Source: Paracidovorax konjaci
GTDB taxonomy: Bacteria > Pseudomonadota > Gammaproteobacteria > Burkholderiales > Burkholderiaceae_C
Direction of reading: 5' to 3'
NCBI RefSeq assembly: GCF_900112675.1
Contig: NZ_FOMQ01000020.1
Location: forward strand, 1 to 62,018
Length of the DNA: 62,018 nucleotides
The notes under the pieces are model-generated. The model saw nothing but the letters and a program-made list of their open reading frames with translations. It was not told where the DNA came from and searched no databases. Within the stretch, counting starts at the first letter, position 1, and each line of letters begins with the position of its first letter. Positions 34,482 through 43,536 of the stretch are shown here, in pieces. The position numbers and the translations under genes were made by a program.

Positions 34482-34509
34482 GGCGCCATCCCCCGAGGGA
34501 GATGGCGCC
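34482..34509 (+). terminator. Hairpin after rimO
   Basis: GGCGCCATC (34482-34490) pairs with GATGGCGCC (34501-34509) around a 10-nt loop. No long T-run follows. The surrounding GC-rich text (about 34463-34545) looks like a repeated-type intergenic element of these genomes. Confidence 0.5.
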
Positions 34510-34696
34510 CTTGGCCCGTCCGGCAAGGCCGGTTCCACGGCGCCTGCTGGCGTGGCCTGCTCCCCGGTCATCTGAACGGTGGGGCCGTGCCAGGTTCATG
34601 CGCCTTGCCCCTGTGCAATTTCTCATTCAGAGAGCGCCGAACCGCCAGCGGGTTGATTCAAATACCCCGGTGCTCGGCTGCCGGGGCGGACACCCC

Positions 34697-34713
34697 GCTA
34701 TCCAAGGGATAGC
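34697..34713. promoter_or_regulatory. Palindrome upstream of mntH
   Basis: GCTATCC-AAG-GGATAGC, a perfect 7-bp dyad 45 bp before the mntH start. Position and symmetry suit an operator, possibly for a manganese or iron regulator such as MntR or Fur. It does not match a consensus I can name with certainty. Confidence 0.4.
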
Positions 34714-34758
34714 AACTTTTGACGCACGCGTGCCTGCCCGTTGCATAAGATCACTTCG

Positions 34759-36081
34759 ATGTTCTTCCCGCTGCCGCGCACCGCCACCGCCCCGTTCTGC
34801 CCTTCGGAAGTGAAGGGCTCGGTCCGCATCGATCCGGGGCTGCCGTTCCACAAGAAGCTGCTGCGCTACGCCGGTCCCGGTCTGCTGGTGTCCGTGGGCT
34901 ACATGGACCCCGGCAACTGGGCGACCGACATCGAGGCGGGCTCGCGTTTCGGTTACGGGCTGCTGTTCGTGGTGCTGCTGGCCAGCCTGGCGGCCATGCT
35001 GCTGCAGGCGCTGTGCGTGCGGCTAGGGCTGGTGGCGCAGCGGGACCTGGCGCAGCTGTGCCGCGAGCGCTACGGGCCGGTGGCCAACCGCTTCCTCTGG
35101 GCGGGGGCCGAGCTGGCCATCATCGCCTGCGACCTGGCCGAGGTGCTGGGCGGGGCGTTGGCGCTGCACCTGCTGTTCGGCGTGTCCATTCCGGTGGGCA
35201 TCGGCATCACGGCCTTCGATACGCTGCTGGTGCTGGGCCTGCAGGGCGCGGGTTTCCGGCGGGTGGAGGCCATCGTCCTCGCGCTGGTGGGCACCATCGC
35301 GGCGTGCTTCGCGGTGGAGCTGGCATTCTCGCAGCCGCTCTGGACCGAGGTGGCGATGGGCTTCGCCCCCAGCCTGGAGCGGCTGCAGCAGCCCGGCGCG
35401 CTGTACCTGGCCATCGGTATCGTGGGTGCCACGGTGATGCCGCACAACCTCTACCTGCATTCGTCCATCGTGCAGACGCGCCTGGTGGACGACAGCGACG
35501 CCGGCCGGCGCGAGGCGATCCGCTTCTGCACGCTGGACGCGGTGGTGTCGCTGTCGCTGGCGCTGCTGGTGAACGCGGCCATCATGGTGCTGGCCGCGAG
35601 CGCCTTCCACAGCCGTGGCCACCAGGACGTTGCCGACATCGCCGATGCCTACCGCCTGATCGAACCGCTGGTGGGCAGCGCGCTGGCCGCCACGCTGTTC
35701 GGCATCGCGCTGCTCGCGTCGGGGCAGAGTTCGACGTTCACGGGCACGATCGCCGGTCAGATCGTGATGGAGGGATTCCTGAACCTGAAGATCCCTTGCT
35801 GGCAGCGCCGGTTGATCACGCGGGTTCTCGCGCTCGTCCCCGCGCTCCTGGGCGTGTGGTGGCTGGGCGACGAGGGTGTGGGCAAGATGCTGGTGCTGAG
35901 CCAGGTGGTGCTGAGCTTCCAGTTGCCCTTCGCGATGTGGCCGCTGATCCGCTTCACGAGCGATCGCTCGGTGATGGGCGGCTTCGCCAACGGGCGCACG
36001 GTGCGCTGGCTCGCGTGGACGCTGTTCGGCGTGATTTCCGTGGCCAACGTCTGGCTGGTGGGAGCCGTCGTGGCCGGCTGA
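34759..36081 (+). CDS. mntH: Nramp family manganese/divalent metal importer MntH
   Basis: A 440-residue inner membrane protein with 11 helices that imports Mn(II) (and Fe(II)) with protons. The metal site is visible: [16 protein letters not shown] in helix 1 (Asp and Asn) and [17 protein letters not shown] in helix 6 (Met and His). The ATG at 34759 is preferred to a TTG 18 bp upstream. TAAGAT (34746-34751) 7 nt before the ATG may be a -10. It has the opposite role to MntP at 29805. Confidence 0.93.
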   Translation: MFFPLPRTATAPFCPSEVKGSVRIDPGLPFHKKLLRYAGPGLLVSVGYMDPGNWATDIEAGSRFGYGLLFVVLLASLAAMLLQALCVRLGLVAQRDLAQLCRERYGPVANRFLWAGAELAIIACDLAEVLGGALALHLLFGVSIPVGIGITAFDTLLVLGLQGAGFRRVEAIVLALVGTIAACFAVELAFSQPLWTEVAMGFAPSLERLQQPGALYLAIGIVGATVMPHNLYLHSSIVQTRLVDDSDAGRREAIRFCTLDAVVSLSLALLVNAAIMVLAASAFHSRGHQDVADIADAYRLIEPLVGSALAATLFGIALLASGQSSTFTGTIAGQIVMEGFLNLKIPCWQRRLITRVLALVPALLGVWWLGDEGVGKMLVLSQVVLSFQLPFAMWPLIRFTSDRSVMGGFANGRTVRWLAWTLFGVISVANVWLVGAVVAG

Positions 36082-36233
36082 GGTGCGTATGCGCGTGCGC
36101 CACGCCGCGCCCGCCGGCACCGGCGGGCATACGCAGTTCCACGCACTGCTTTCGCGAATGGCTGGGCTCTAATTTCAGGGTTTCCACTTCTGGACATGCC
36201 GCGCCTCTTTCGCCGCGGTGTCCCTGTCCCCCG

Positions 36234-37550
36234 ATGACTTCCTCCTCGCATTCTTCCAGGGCGGCTTCCGGCAGCGAAGCCGCTCCCTCCACGCCTGCTC
36301 CATCGAAGGCGGCCACCGTCCTGCGCGTGACGGGCGGCAACTTCATGGAGATGTTCGACTTCTTCCTGTTCGGCTTCTACGCCACGCAGATCTCCAAGGC
36401 GTTCTTCCCCTCGGGCAACGAGTTCGCCTCGCTGATGCTCACGTTCATGACGTTCGGCGCGGGCTTCCTGATGCGGCCGCTCGGCGCCGTTTTCCTGGGA
36501 GCCTATGTGGACCGCGTGGGCCGCCGCAAGGGCCTGATCGTGACGCTGGCGCTGATGGCGGTGGGCACGCTGCTCATCGCCTGCGTGCCGGGTTACGCCA
36601 CCATCGGCCTGGCGGCGCCGCTGCTGGTGCTGACGGGGCGGCTGCTGCAGGGGTTCTCGGCCGGCGTGGAATTGGGCGGGGTGTCGGTGTACCTGGCCGA
36701 AATGGCGACGCCGGGCCGCAAGGGCTTCTACGTGAGCTGGCAGTCGGCCAGCCAGCAGGTGGCGATCATCGTGGCGGCGGCGCTCGGCTACTGGCTCAAC
36801 GTGACCTTCGTGCCGCAGGAGATCGCGGATTTCTACTGGCGCTTGCCGTTCTTCGTCGGCTGCCTGATCGTGCCGGCGCTGTTCATCATCCGCCGGTCGC
36901 TGCAGGAGACCGAGGAATTCATGGCCCGCAAGCACCGCCCCACGGCGCGGGAGATCTTCCGCTCCATCCTGTCCAACTGGGGCCTGGTGATCGCGGGGAT
37001 GATGATGGTGTCGATGACGACGGTGTCGTTCTACCTCATCACCGTCTACACGCCGACCTTCGGAAAGAGCGTGCTGCACCTGAGCACCACCGATGCGCTG
37101 GCGGTGACGCTGTGCGTGGCGCTCTCCAACTTCTTCTGGCTGCCGGTGATGGGTGCGCTGTCCGACCGCATCGGCCGCAAGCCGCTGCTGGTGGCTTTCA
37201 CGGTGCTGACCATCTTCACCGCCTACCCGGCGCTGAAGTGGCTGGTGGCCTCGCCGGACTTCACCCGCATGCTGGAGGTGGAGCTGTGGCTGTCCTTCCT
37301 CTACGCGAGCTACAACGGCGCTATGGTGGTGGCCCTGACCGAGGTGATGCCCGTGGATGTGCGCACGGTGGGCTTCTCGCTCGCCTACAGCCTCGCCACG
37401 GCGGTGTTCGGCGGCTTCACGCCGGCGGTGGCGACGGGCCTGATCGAATGGTCGGGCGACAAGGCCGCGCCGGGCTGGTGGATGACGGCGGCCGCCGCAT
37501 GCGGGCTGTTGGCCACGCTGCGGCTGTACCGCCGCGGCGCCGGGCGGTGA
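36234..37550 (+). CDS. MFS transporter, citrate/tricarballylate type
   Basis: A 438-residue major facilitator transporter with 12 membrane helices. [20 protein letters not shown], the loop 2-3 motif [13 protein letters not shown], and [20 protein letters not shown] place it in the metabolite:H+ symporter group with CitA, TcuC and ShiA. Citrate or tricarballylate is the best guess for substrate. The first 28 residues are Ser/Ala/Pro-rich and precede the first helix. It stands alone, convergent with the gene at 37558, only 7 bp away. Confidence 0.88.
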   Translation: MTSSSHSSRAASGSEAAPSTPAPSKAATVLRVTGGNFMEMFDFFLFGFYATQISKAFFPSGNEFASLMLTFMTFGAGFLMRPLGAVFLGAYVDRVGRRKGLIVTLALMAVGTLLIACVPGYATIGLAAPLLVLTGRLLQGFSAGVELGGVSVYLAEMATPGRKGFYVSWQSASQQVAIIVAAALGYWLNVTFVPQEIADFYWRLPFFVGCLIVPALFIIRRSLQETEEFMARKHRPTAREIFRSILSNWGLVIAGMMMVSMTTVSFYLITVYTPTFGKSVLHLSTTDALAVTLCVALSNFFWLPVMGALSDRIGRKPLLVAFTVLTIFTAYPALKWLVASPDFTRMLEVELWLSFLYASYNGAMVVALTEVMPVDVRTVGFSLAYSLATAVFGGFTPAVATGLIEWSGDKAAPGWWMTAAAACGLLATLRLYRRGAGR

Positions 37551-37557
37551 CCCGCGC

Positions 37558-38091
37558 TCAGTTGGTCGGGTAGGCCGTGAGCAGGATCCACTGGCCGCCG
37601 ACCACCTTGAAGTCGAGCTGGATGTTCGAATACTGCGAACTCGTCTTCGTGGTGCAGACACCCTGGGCGTTCGCGGCGGTGCAGTTGAAGCCCCCGATCT
37701 TGTCCTTCTTGAGCACGCTGTAGACGGTCACCTTCTGCCGGGCGTCGCTGCCCGAGCAGTTGACCGCATCGCCCTTGTATTTGTCCGGGTTCAGGTAGTT
37801 GTTCCAGAAGCCCGTGTATTCCTCGACGCTGGAGAACAGCGTCTTGGTGGCCTGGCTCAGGCCCGCGGGCGGCGTGGCGCCGAAGATGTGCTGGTTGAGG
37901 TGCCCGCCGGCCGCGTTGTTGTTGGCGGAGATACCGCTTTGCTGGACGGATGCCATGGCGCGGCACGCCTCGGCCTGTGCGCCCGCCGAATACAGCCCGG
38001 TGGCCAGGACGATCGCTGCGAGCAGCGGAGGCGCGGTGCGCCGGCGGGCAGCGGCGGTGCGCCGGATGGATGGCTTCTGTGGTGTTTTCAT
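37558..38091 (-). CDS. Exported hypothetical protein
   Basis: A 177-residue protein with a long basic N-terminus (MKTPQKPSIRRTAAARRR), a hydrophobic core and a cleavage site near SAGAQAEAC. Mature part: four cysteines (EACRAM, NCSGSD, FNCTAA, GVCTTK), which could make two disulfides, and a C-terminal strand-rich half (IQLDFKVVGGQWILLTAYPTN). No family recognised. It is probably periplasmic. No partner gene nearby. The ATG at 38091 follows a weak GGA-rich site (GGGAGG at 38104-38099). Confidence 0.65.
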   Translation of the reverse strand: MKTPQKPSIRRTAAARRRTAPPLLAAIVLATGLYSAGAQAEACRAMASVQQSGISANNNAAGGHLNQHIFGATPPAGLSQATKTLFSSVEEYTGFWNNYLNPDKYKGDAVNCSGSDARQKVTVYSVLKKDKIGGFNCTAANAQGVCTTKTSSQYSNIQLDFKVVGGQWILLTAYPTN

Positions 38092-38204
38092 GGTGTGTCC
38101 TCCCTGGAGAAAAGCTCCACGGCCATTGTGTTGGCGCACCTGGCACGCAGCGCTGAAGCCCGGCTGAAGCGTCCTGAAAAGCGCTGAAGGGCCCGCGCAG
38201 GCAT

Positions 38205-38238
38205 GAAAAAAGGGCACCGTCCATGTGGAACGGTGCCC
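38205..38238 (-). terminator. Terminator of efp
   Basis: GGGCACCGT (38212-38220) pairs with ACGGTGCCC (38230-38238). The minus strand then has six T. It lies about 50 bp after the efp stop. Confidence 0.85.
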
Positions 38239-38285
38239 TGTTCGGGGTGAGCGCTCGCCGCCCGGAGGGCGGGCGGGGGCCGACC

Positions 38286-38840
38286 TCAGACGCGCTTGCG
38301 GTATTCGCCTGTGCGCGTGTCGATTTCGATCTTGTCGCCTTGCGCCACGAACAGCGGCACGGAGACTTCGAAGCCCGTGGCGATCTTGGCGGGCTTGAGC
38401 ACCTTGCCGGACGTGTCGCCCTTGACGGCGGGCTCGGTCCAGGTGATTTCGCGTTCCACGCTGGTGGGCAGTTCGACGGAGATGGCCTTGCCGTCGTAGA
38501 ACACCACTTCGAGGCCCATGCCGTCTTCGAGGTAGTTCAGCGCGTCGCCCATGTTCTCGGCTTCGACTTCGTACTGGTTGTATTCGGTGTCCATGCAGAC
38601 GTACATTGGGTCGGCGAAGTACGAGTACGTGCATTCCTTCTTGTCGAGGATGACGTTGTCGATCTTGTCGTCGGCCTTGAACACGTTTTCGGTGCCGAAG
38701 TTGCCGATCAGGCTCTTGAGCTTCATGCGGACCGTGGCGGCGCCGCGGCCGCCGCGGGCGTATTCGGTCTTCAGGACGACCATCGGGTCCTTGCCGTGCA
38801 TGATGACGTTGCCGGCGCGGATTTCTTGAGCGATTTTCAT
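38286..38840 (-). CDS. efp: Elongation factor P
   Basis: A 184-residue factor that helps ribosomes through proline runs. The three beta-barrel domains are normal in length. The tip residue is Arg32 in [10 protein letters not shown], the type that is rhamnosylated by EarP, and not the lysine used by EpmA. The C-terminal domain has the family end [15 protein letters not shown]. earP is the next gene upstream on the same strand, 160 bp away, which agrees with the modification route. Confidence 0.96.
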   Translation of the reverse strand: MKIAQEIRAGNVIMHGKDPMVVLKTEYARGGRGAATVRMKLKSLIGNFGTENVFKADDKIDNVILDKKECTYSYFADPMYVCMDTEYNQYEVEAENMGDALNYLEDGMGLEVVFYDGKAISVELPTSVEREITWTEPAVKGDTSGKVLKPAKIATGFEVSVPLFVAQGDKIEIDTRTGEYRKRV

Positions 38841-39000
38841 AGCAGGTTTGCCTGGGTTGGGGCCGCTCAACGCACCGGAGCGCCCGAAAAGCCGCACGGC
38901 ACGCGGCGGATGGAGGGCGCCGGGGCATGTTCCGCGGCGGGGGGATGCGCTGGCCGGCACGCGAGGGTGTGCCGCCCCGTTTGGCGCAAAGCCGCAGATT

Positions 39001-40200
39001 TTAGCTTTTTTCGCGGACGAACCCGAGCAATTGCGTGGCGAGGTCGTCCTGCGCCAGCAGGCGGGCACGCGCGGCGAGCGTGCAGCCGCGCCATTCGGCC
39101 AGCATGCCCGCGTCCAGCCGGGGCAGCGGCGCGGCGCCGCCGATGCCGTTCCAGGCGTGGTGGAAGCGCCGCAGCGAGGCGGGCGCCTGCAGCCAGTCGA
39201 GGAACGCATCGAGCTTGGCGTGGTGGGCGCCGTCGTCCTGCGGATAGATGTGCCAGACGAGCGGCTGGCCGGCCCAGAGCGCCCGCACCAGCGAGTCTTC
39301 GCCGCGCACGGCATTCAGGTCGCAGGCCCAGAGCATCTCGTCGAATGCCGGCTGAGGGCAGGCTGGCAGGTATGAAATCGATAGCAAACTATCGGGTGGA
39401 TCCGGCGGCATGGAGCCGTTTTGGCTTGGGGTGCGGGGCTGTGTGCCGTCCAGCGCCGCGCGCACCGCCGCGGCCGCGCGGCCCGGTGCGGCCAGCAGGT
39501 GGGCGCCGGGCAGCGTGGAAAGCTGCCCCAGCAGGTCCGGCAGGCCGGCTGGTTCGTAGCAGAAGAGCGAGACCGCCAGGTCCGCCGGGCCCACGCCATG
39601 GCGGGCGCGCCAGCCCGTGCGGTCGAATGCGGCCTGCCGGGCGGGCAGGTCGGGCTCGCGCAGCAGGCCGCCGGTGCGCGCGGTGAAGCCCGGGTAGAAA
39701 AACCACCGCGTGCGGCCCGCCCCCGGCCCCGAGAAGATCGGCGAGGGCAGGCGGTGGCTGCGCTCGACATACGCCTCAGCCGACAGGTATTCCAGGTTGA
39801 TCCACAAGGGTTTTTTGCCGGATGCCGCCGTATCCATTGAAAAGTTTGCTATGAATTCAGGAGCAATCCCGCAGCCGAACCCTTCGATGAGCACATCGCC
39901 CGGGCGGTCGGGAAGCGGGGCGGTGGGCCAGGGGCGCACGTCCACGCCGGGCGCACCCGCGGGCGCCATCCAGGCGAGGGCCGAGGCGTCGTCCGTCCAG
40001 AGCCGCACGCGGTGGCCGAGCGCGCCCAGTTGTGCCGCCAGCCGCCAGCACACGCCGATGTCGCCGAAGTTGTCGATCACCTGGCAGAAGATGTCCCAGG
40101 CCAGTGGAGCGCCGGGCGCGGTGGGCGTGGCGATGGGCGTGCGGGGCGCTGCGGAGGGGGGCATGGGGCGCATGGGGGGCATCGGGAGCGGGGCGGTCAT
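39001..40200 (-). CDS. earP: EF-P arginine rhamnosyltransferase EarP
   Basis: A 399-residue glycosyltransferase that transfers rhamnose from dTDP-rhamnose to Arg32 of EF-P. The start of the fold is [20 protein letters not shown], with the catalytic Asp of the family, and the sugar-nucleotide site includes [23 protein letters not shown] residues near the C-terminus. Two copies of the dispersed repeat lie inside the gene in frame, adding about residues 114-130 and 261-274 where other EarP proteins are shorter. The first 30 residues are Pro/Ala-rich and extra. Its ATG overlaps the stop of the upstream lysR gene (ATGA). Confidence 0.92.
   Translation of the reverse strand: MTAPLPMPPMRPMPPSAAPRTPIATPTAPGAPLAWDIFCQVIDNFGDIGVCWRLAAQLGALGHRVRLWTDDASALAWMAPAGAPGVDVRPWPTAPLPDRPGDVLIEGFGCGIAPEFIANFSMDTAASGKKPLWINLEYLSAEAYVERSHRLPSPIFSGPGAGRTRWFFYPGFTARTGGLLREPDLPARQAAFDRTGWRARHGVGPADLAVSLFCYEPAGLPDLLGQLSTLPGAHLLAAPGRAAAAVRAALDGTQPRTPSQNGSMPPDPPDSLLSISYLPACPQPAFDEMLWACDLNAVRGEDSLVRALWAGQPLVWHIYPQDDGAHHAKLDAFLDWLQAPASLRRFHHAWNGIGGAAPLPRLDAGMLAEWRGCTLAARARLLAQDDLATQLLGFVREKS
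39381..39418 (-). repeat. Dispersed repeat, copy D, inside earP
   Basis: On the plus strand ATAGCAAACTAT, then GGATCCGGCGGCATGGAGCC: the same element as copies A-C in reverse. It encodes a Pro/Asp/Ser-rich insert around residues 261-274 of EarP. Confidence 0.7.
39811..39859 (+). repeat. Dispersed repeat, copy E, inside earP
   Basis: GATGCCGCCGTATCCATTGA, then AAAG and TTTGCTAT. It lies in frame in earP and adds about residues 114-130 ([14 protein letters not shown]). Confidence 0.7.
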
Positions 40201-41102
40201 GGCGCGGCCTCCGGCGGCGGGGCCGCGCGCAGGTGGTCCACCAGCAGCCGCGGCACGCTGGAGAGCGCATCGGCGGAGCGCACGCACAGGGCCAGTTGAC
40301 GCTGCGCCCACGGTTCGGCCAGCGCCACGGTGCGCAGCGGCAGCGCGCCCACATAGAGCCGGGCGCTGCCGCGCGGCAGCACGCCCACGCCGAGCCCGGC
40401 CGACACCATGAGGCACAGCGCGTCGAAGCTGGTCACCTGGATGCGCAGGCGCAGCGGTTTCTCGGCCTCGGCCGCGGCGCGGATGAGCAGGTTGTTGATG
40501 GCGCTGCCCGGGTGCACTCCGACGAAGTCGCAGTCCAGCGCGTCGGCCAGCCGCACGCTGCGCCGCCGCGCGAGCGCATGGCCGCGCGGCGCGACCAGCA
40601 CCAGCTCGTCCTGGCGGTAGGGCAGCAGCGTGACGCGGTCACCGTAGTTGCCGTGGTTGAGGATGCCGACATCGGCCGCGTTCTCCGCCACCGACTGCGC
40701 GATGGCGCTGCTGATCTGCTCTTCGAGCCGCACCTGCACCTGCGGATGCGCGGCCATGAAGCGCTGCAGATCCCACGGCAGGAACTGCGTGATGGCCGAG
40801 ATGTTGGCCACCACGCGCACCTGGCCGCGCACGCCGGCACGGTAATCGCGCATCTGCACGGCGATGCCGTCGAGGTCGTTGAGCACGCCACGCGCCATGT
40901 CCCGCAGCGCATAGGCCGCATCGGTGGGCTCGCTGCCGCGGTTGCTGCGGGAGAAGAGCACCACGCCCAGTGCATCCTCCAGCTCCGCCAGGCGCCGGCT
41001 GGCGGCCGAGGCGGCGATGTGCTCGCGCGCGGCGGCCCGCGCGATGGCGTTCTCTTCCATCACCGCAACGAACAGGCGCAGGGAAACCGGGTCGAGTTTC
41101 AT
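40197..41102 (-). CDS. LysR family transcriptional regulator
   Basis: A 301-residue LysR regulator. The helix-turn-helix (residues 4-60) contains LRLFVAVMEENAIARAAARE and AASRRLAELEDALGVVLFSR. The effector domain has the usual two lobes. It diverges from the CoA-transferase cluster at 41238 (136-bp gap) and most likely controls it. It also overlaps earP downstream by four bases, so earP would be transcribed with it. The effector is unknown and is probably an organic acid or its CoA ester. Confidence 0.88.
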   Translation of the reverse strand: MKLDPVSLRLFVAVMEENAIARAAAREHIAASAASRRLAELEDALGVVLFSRSNRGSEPTDAAYALRDMARGVLNDLDGIAVQMRDYRAGVRGQVRVVANISAITQFLPWDLQRFMAAHPQVQVRLEEQISSAIAQSVAENAADVGILNHGNYGDRVTLLPYRQDELVLVAPRGHALARRRSVRLADALDCDFVGVHPGSAINNLLIRAAAEAEKPLRLRIQVTSFDALCLMVSAGLGVGVLPRGSARLYVGALPLRTVALAEPWAQRQLALCVRSADALSSVPRLLVDHLRAAPPPEAAP

Positions 41103-41237
41103 GGGCGCCGATGGTAGCGGCCCCGATGGTGCGCCGGGCGCTGCCATGCCGGTTTGCGATGGCACCTTCGTGGATGGGCGTTTTGCGGCCCGGCAAGCGC
41201 TGGGCATGATCCGCGCAACCCCCAGGAGACGACACGG

Positions 41238-42497
41238 ATGACATCGACGCCCGCGGCTTCGGCCGCCGCCACACCCGCCGCACCCGCAGCACCCACGCCC
41301 GCCGCCGGCCCCGCGGCACTCGCCGGCGTGCGGGTGATCGAGATGGGACAGCTGATCGCCGGGCCGTTCTGCGGCAAGACGCTGGGCGAGTTCGGTGCCG
41401 ACGTGGTCAAGATCGAGGCCACCGGCACCGGCGACCCGCTGCGCAACTGGCGCATGCTGAAAGACGGCACCTCGGTGTGGTGGCAGGTGCAGTCGCGCAA
41501 CAAGCGGTCGGTGGCGCTGGACCTGCGCCAGCCCGAGGCCCAGGACATCGCGCGCACGCTGATCGCCGAGGCCGACGTGCTGATCGAGAACTTCCGCCCC
41601 GGCACGCTGGAGGGCTGGGGCATGTCGCCCGAGGAACTGCATGCGCTCAACCCGGGCCTCGTCATCCTGCGCATCTCGGGCTACGGCCAGACGGGGCCGT
41701 ACCGCGACCTGCCGGGCTTCGGCATGATCGGCGAGGCCATGGGCGGCCTGCGCCACCTCACGGGCGAGCCGGGCCGCGTGCCGGTGCGCGTGGGGGTGTC
41801 GATCGGCGACACGCTGGCCGCGCTGCATGGCGCCATCGGCGTGCTCACGGCGCTCTACCACCGCAAGGTGAACGGCGGCCAGGGCCAGGTGATCGACGTG
41901 GCGCTGCACGAGGCGGTGTTCAACGTGATGGAAAGCCTGGTGCCCGAGTACAGCGCCTTCGGCGCGGTGCGCGACGCCGCGGGCAGCGCGCTGCCGGGCA
42001 TCGCGCCGTCCAACGCCTACCCGTGCACCGACGGCTGGGTGCTGGTGGCGGGCAACGGCGACAGCATCTTCCGGCGGCTGATGGACGCCATCGGCCGGCC
42101 CGACTTGGCCGCCGCGCCCGATCTGGCCAGCAACGCCGGACGCGTGGCGCGCGTGCAGGAGATCGACGGCGCCATCGGCGGCTGGACAGCCGTGCGCACG
42201 GTGCGCGAGGTGATGGACGCGCTGGGCGCGGCGCGCGTGCCGGCCGGCAAGGTCTATACCGCCCGCGACATCGCAGAAGACCCGCACTACCGGGCGCGCG
42301 ACATGCTGCTCAGCCAGACCACGCGCGACGGCTACACGGTGGAGGTGCCGGGCATCGTGCCCAAGCTCTCGGCCACGCCGGGCTCCATCCGCTCCAGCGC
42401 GCCGCGCCTGGGCGACGACACCGACGCGGTGCTGCGCGAGGCGGGCCTGACCGGTGCGCAGATCGCGCTGCTGCGCGAGAAGGGGGTGGTGCAATGA
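41238..42497 (+). CDS. CaiB/BaiF family CoA-transferase
   Basis: A 419-residue family III CoA-transferase. After an Ala/Pro-rich lead of 25 residues the core starts LAGVRVIEMGQLIAGPFCGK, then LGEFGADVVKIEATGTGDPLR, ADVLIENFRPGTLEGWG and RISGYGQTGPYRDLPGFGMI. The catalytic Asp is expected in the IGEAMGG-adjacent segment. It moves CoA between organic acids. Its stop overlaps the start of the lyase gene (ATGA), so the pair probably activates and then splits an acid such as citramalate or hydroxymethylglutarate. Confidence 0.9.
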   Translation: MTSTPAASAAATPAAPAAPTPAAGPAALAGVRVIEMGQLIAGPFCGKTLGEFGADVVKIEATGTGDPLRNWRMLKDGTSVWWQVQSRNKRSVALDLRQPEAQDIARTLIAEADVLIENFRPGTLEGWGMSPEELHALNPGLVILRISGYGQTGPYRDLPGFGMIGEAMGGLRHLTGEPGRVPVRVGVSIGDTLAALHGAIGVLTALYHRKVNGGQGQVIDVALHEAVFNVMESLVPEYSAFGAVRDAAGSALPGIAPSNAYPCTDGWVLVAGNGDSIFRRLMDAIGRPDLAAAPDLASNAGRVARVQEIDGAIGGWTAVRTVREVMDALGAARVPAGKVYTARDIAEDPHYRARDMLLSQTTRDGYTVEVPGIVPKLSATPGSIRSSAPRLGDDTDAVLREAGLTGAQIALLREKGVVQ

Positions 42498-43483
42498 CGG
42501 CCGGTGCGGCGAACACGGCCGTGTGGCACGGCGCGGGACGCCGCGTCCACCTGCAGGAAGTGGGCACGCGCGACGGCCTGCAGATGGAGCAGGCCTTCGT
42601 GCCCACCGAGGACAAGATCGCGCTGGTGGATGCGCTGTCGGCCACGGGGCTGGCCAAGATCGAGGTCACGGCCTTCGTGTCGCCCACGGCCATCCCGGCG
42701 TTGCGCGATGCCGAGGTCGTCATGCGCGAGATCGCCCGCCGGCCCGGCGTGGTCTACACCGCGCTGGTGCCCAACGTGCGCGGCGCCGAGCGCGCCATCG
42801 AGGCCCGCACCGATGAGCTGAACCTCGTCATGTCGGCGAGCGAGACGCACAACCTCGTCAATCTGCGCATGGCGCGGGAGCAGTCGTTCGCATCGCTCGC
42901 GCAGGTGGTGGCCACGGCGCAGGGTGCGGGCGTGGCGGTGAACGTGTCGCTGTCGTGCGTGTTCGGCTGCCCGATGGAAGGCGACGTGGCCGAGGCCGAG
43001 GTGTTCGGCCTCGTGCAGCGCTTCGCGGACCTGGGCGTGGGGGGCATCACCCTGTGCGATACGACGGGCATGGCGCATCCGGCGCAGGTCGCGGCACTCG
43101 TCGCCGCCGCGCGCGCGCGCTGGCCGGGCATGGTGTTCACGCTGCACTTCCACAACACGCGCGGCATGGGGCTCGCGAACGTGCTGGCGGCCATCGGCGC
43201 GGGCGCGGACCGGTTCGACGCCTCGCTGGGCGGCCTGGGCGGCTGCCCGTACGCCCCGGGGGCGTCGGGCAATGTCTGCAGCGAAGACGTGGTGCACGCG
43301 CTCGAACTCATGGGCTACGACACGGGCGTGGACCTCGCGGCGCTGCTGGAGGCCGCGCGGCGCCTGCCGTCGCTGATCGGCCACGACACGCCCAGCCAGA
43401 TCGCCAAGGCGGGCCGCCGGCTCGACCTGCACCCGCCGCCGGCGGAGCTGGAGGCCCTGCGGGCGCGCGCCCTGGCGCGCTGA
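42494..43483 (+). CDS. Hydroxymethylglutaryl-CoA lyase-like enzyme
   Basis: A 329-residue TIM-barrel lyase of the HMG-CoA lyase/isopropylmalate synthase superfamily. HLQEVGTRDGLQMEQAFVPT carries the Arg-Asp metal site, LSCVFGCPMEGDV, LCDTTGMAHPAQV and FHNTRGMGLAN follow, and GGLGGCPYAPGASGN contains the conserved Cys. It splits a 3-hydroxy-3-methyl-acyl-CoA. In this context with a CoA-transferase the substrate could also be citramalyl-CoA. Coupled by ATGA overlap to the upstream gene. Confidence 0.9.
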   Translation: MTAGAANTAVWHGAGRRVHLQEVGTRDGLQMEQAFVPTEDKIALVDALSATGLAKIEVTAFVSPTAIPALRDAEVVMREIARRPGVVYTALVPNVRGAERAIEARTDELNLVMSASETHNLVNLRMAREQSFASLAQVVATAQGAGVAVNVSLSCVFGCPMEGDVAEAEVFGLVQRFADLGVGGITLCDTTGMAHPAQVAALVAAARARWPGMVFTLHFHNTRGMGLANVLAAIGAGADRFDASLGGLGGCPYAPGASGNVCSEDVVHALELMGYDTGVDLAALLEAARRLPSLIGHDTPSQIAKAGRRLDLHPPPAELEALRARALAR

Positions 43484-43536
43484 GCGGCCGGAGAAGAACC
43501 AACGACACCATCCCACGACGACAGGAGACAAGCACC

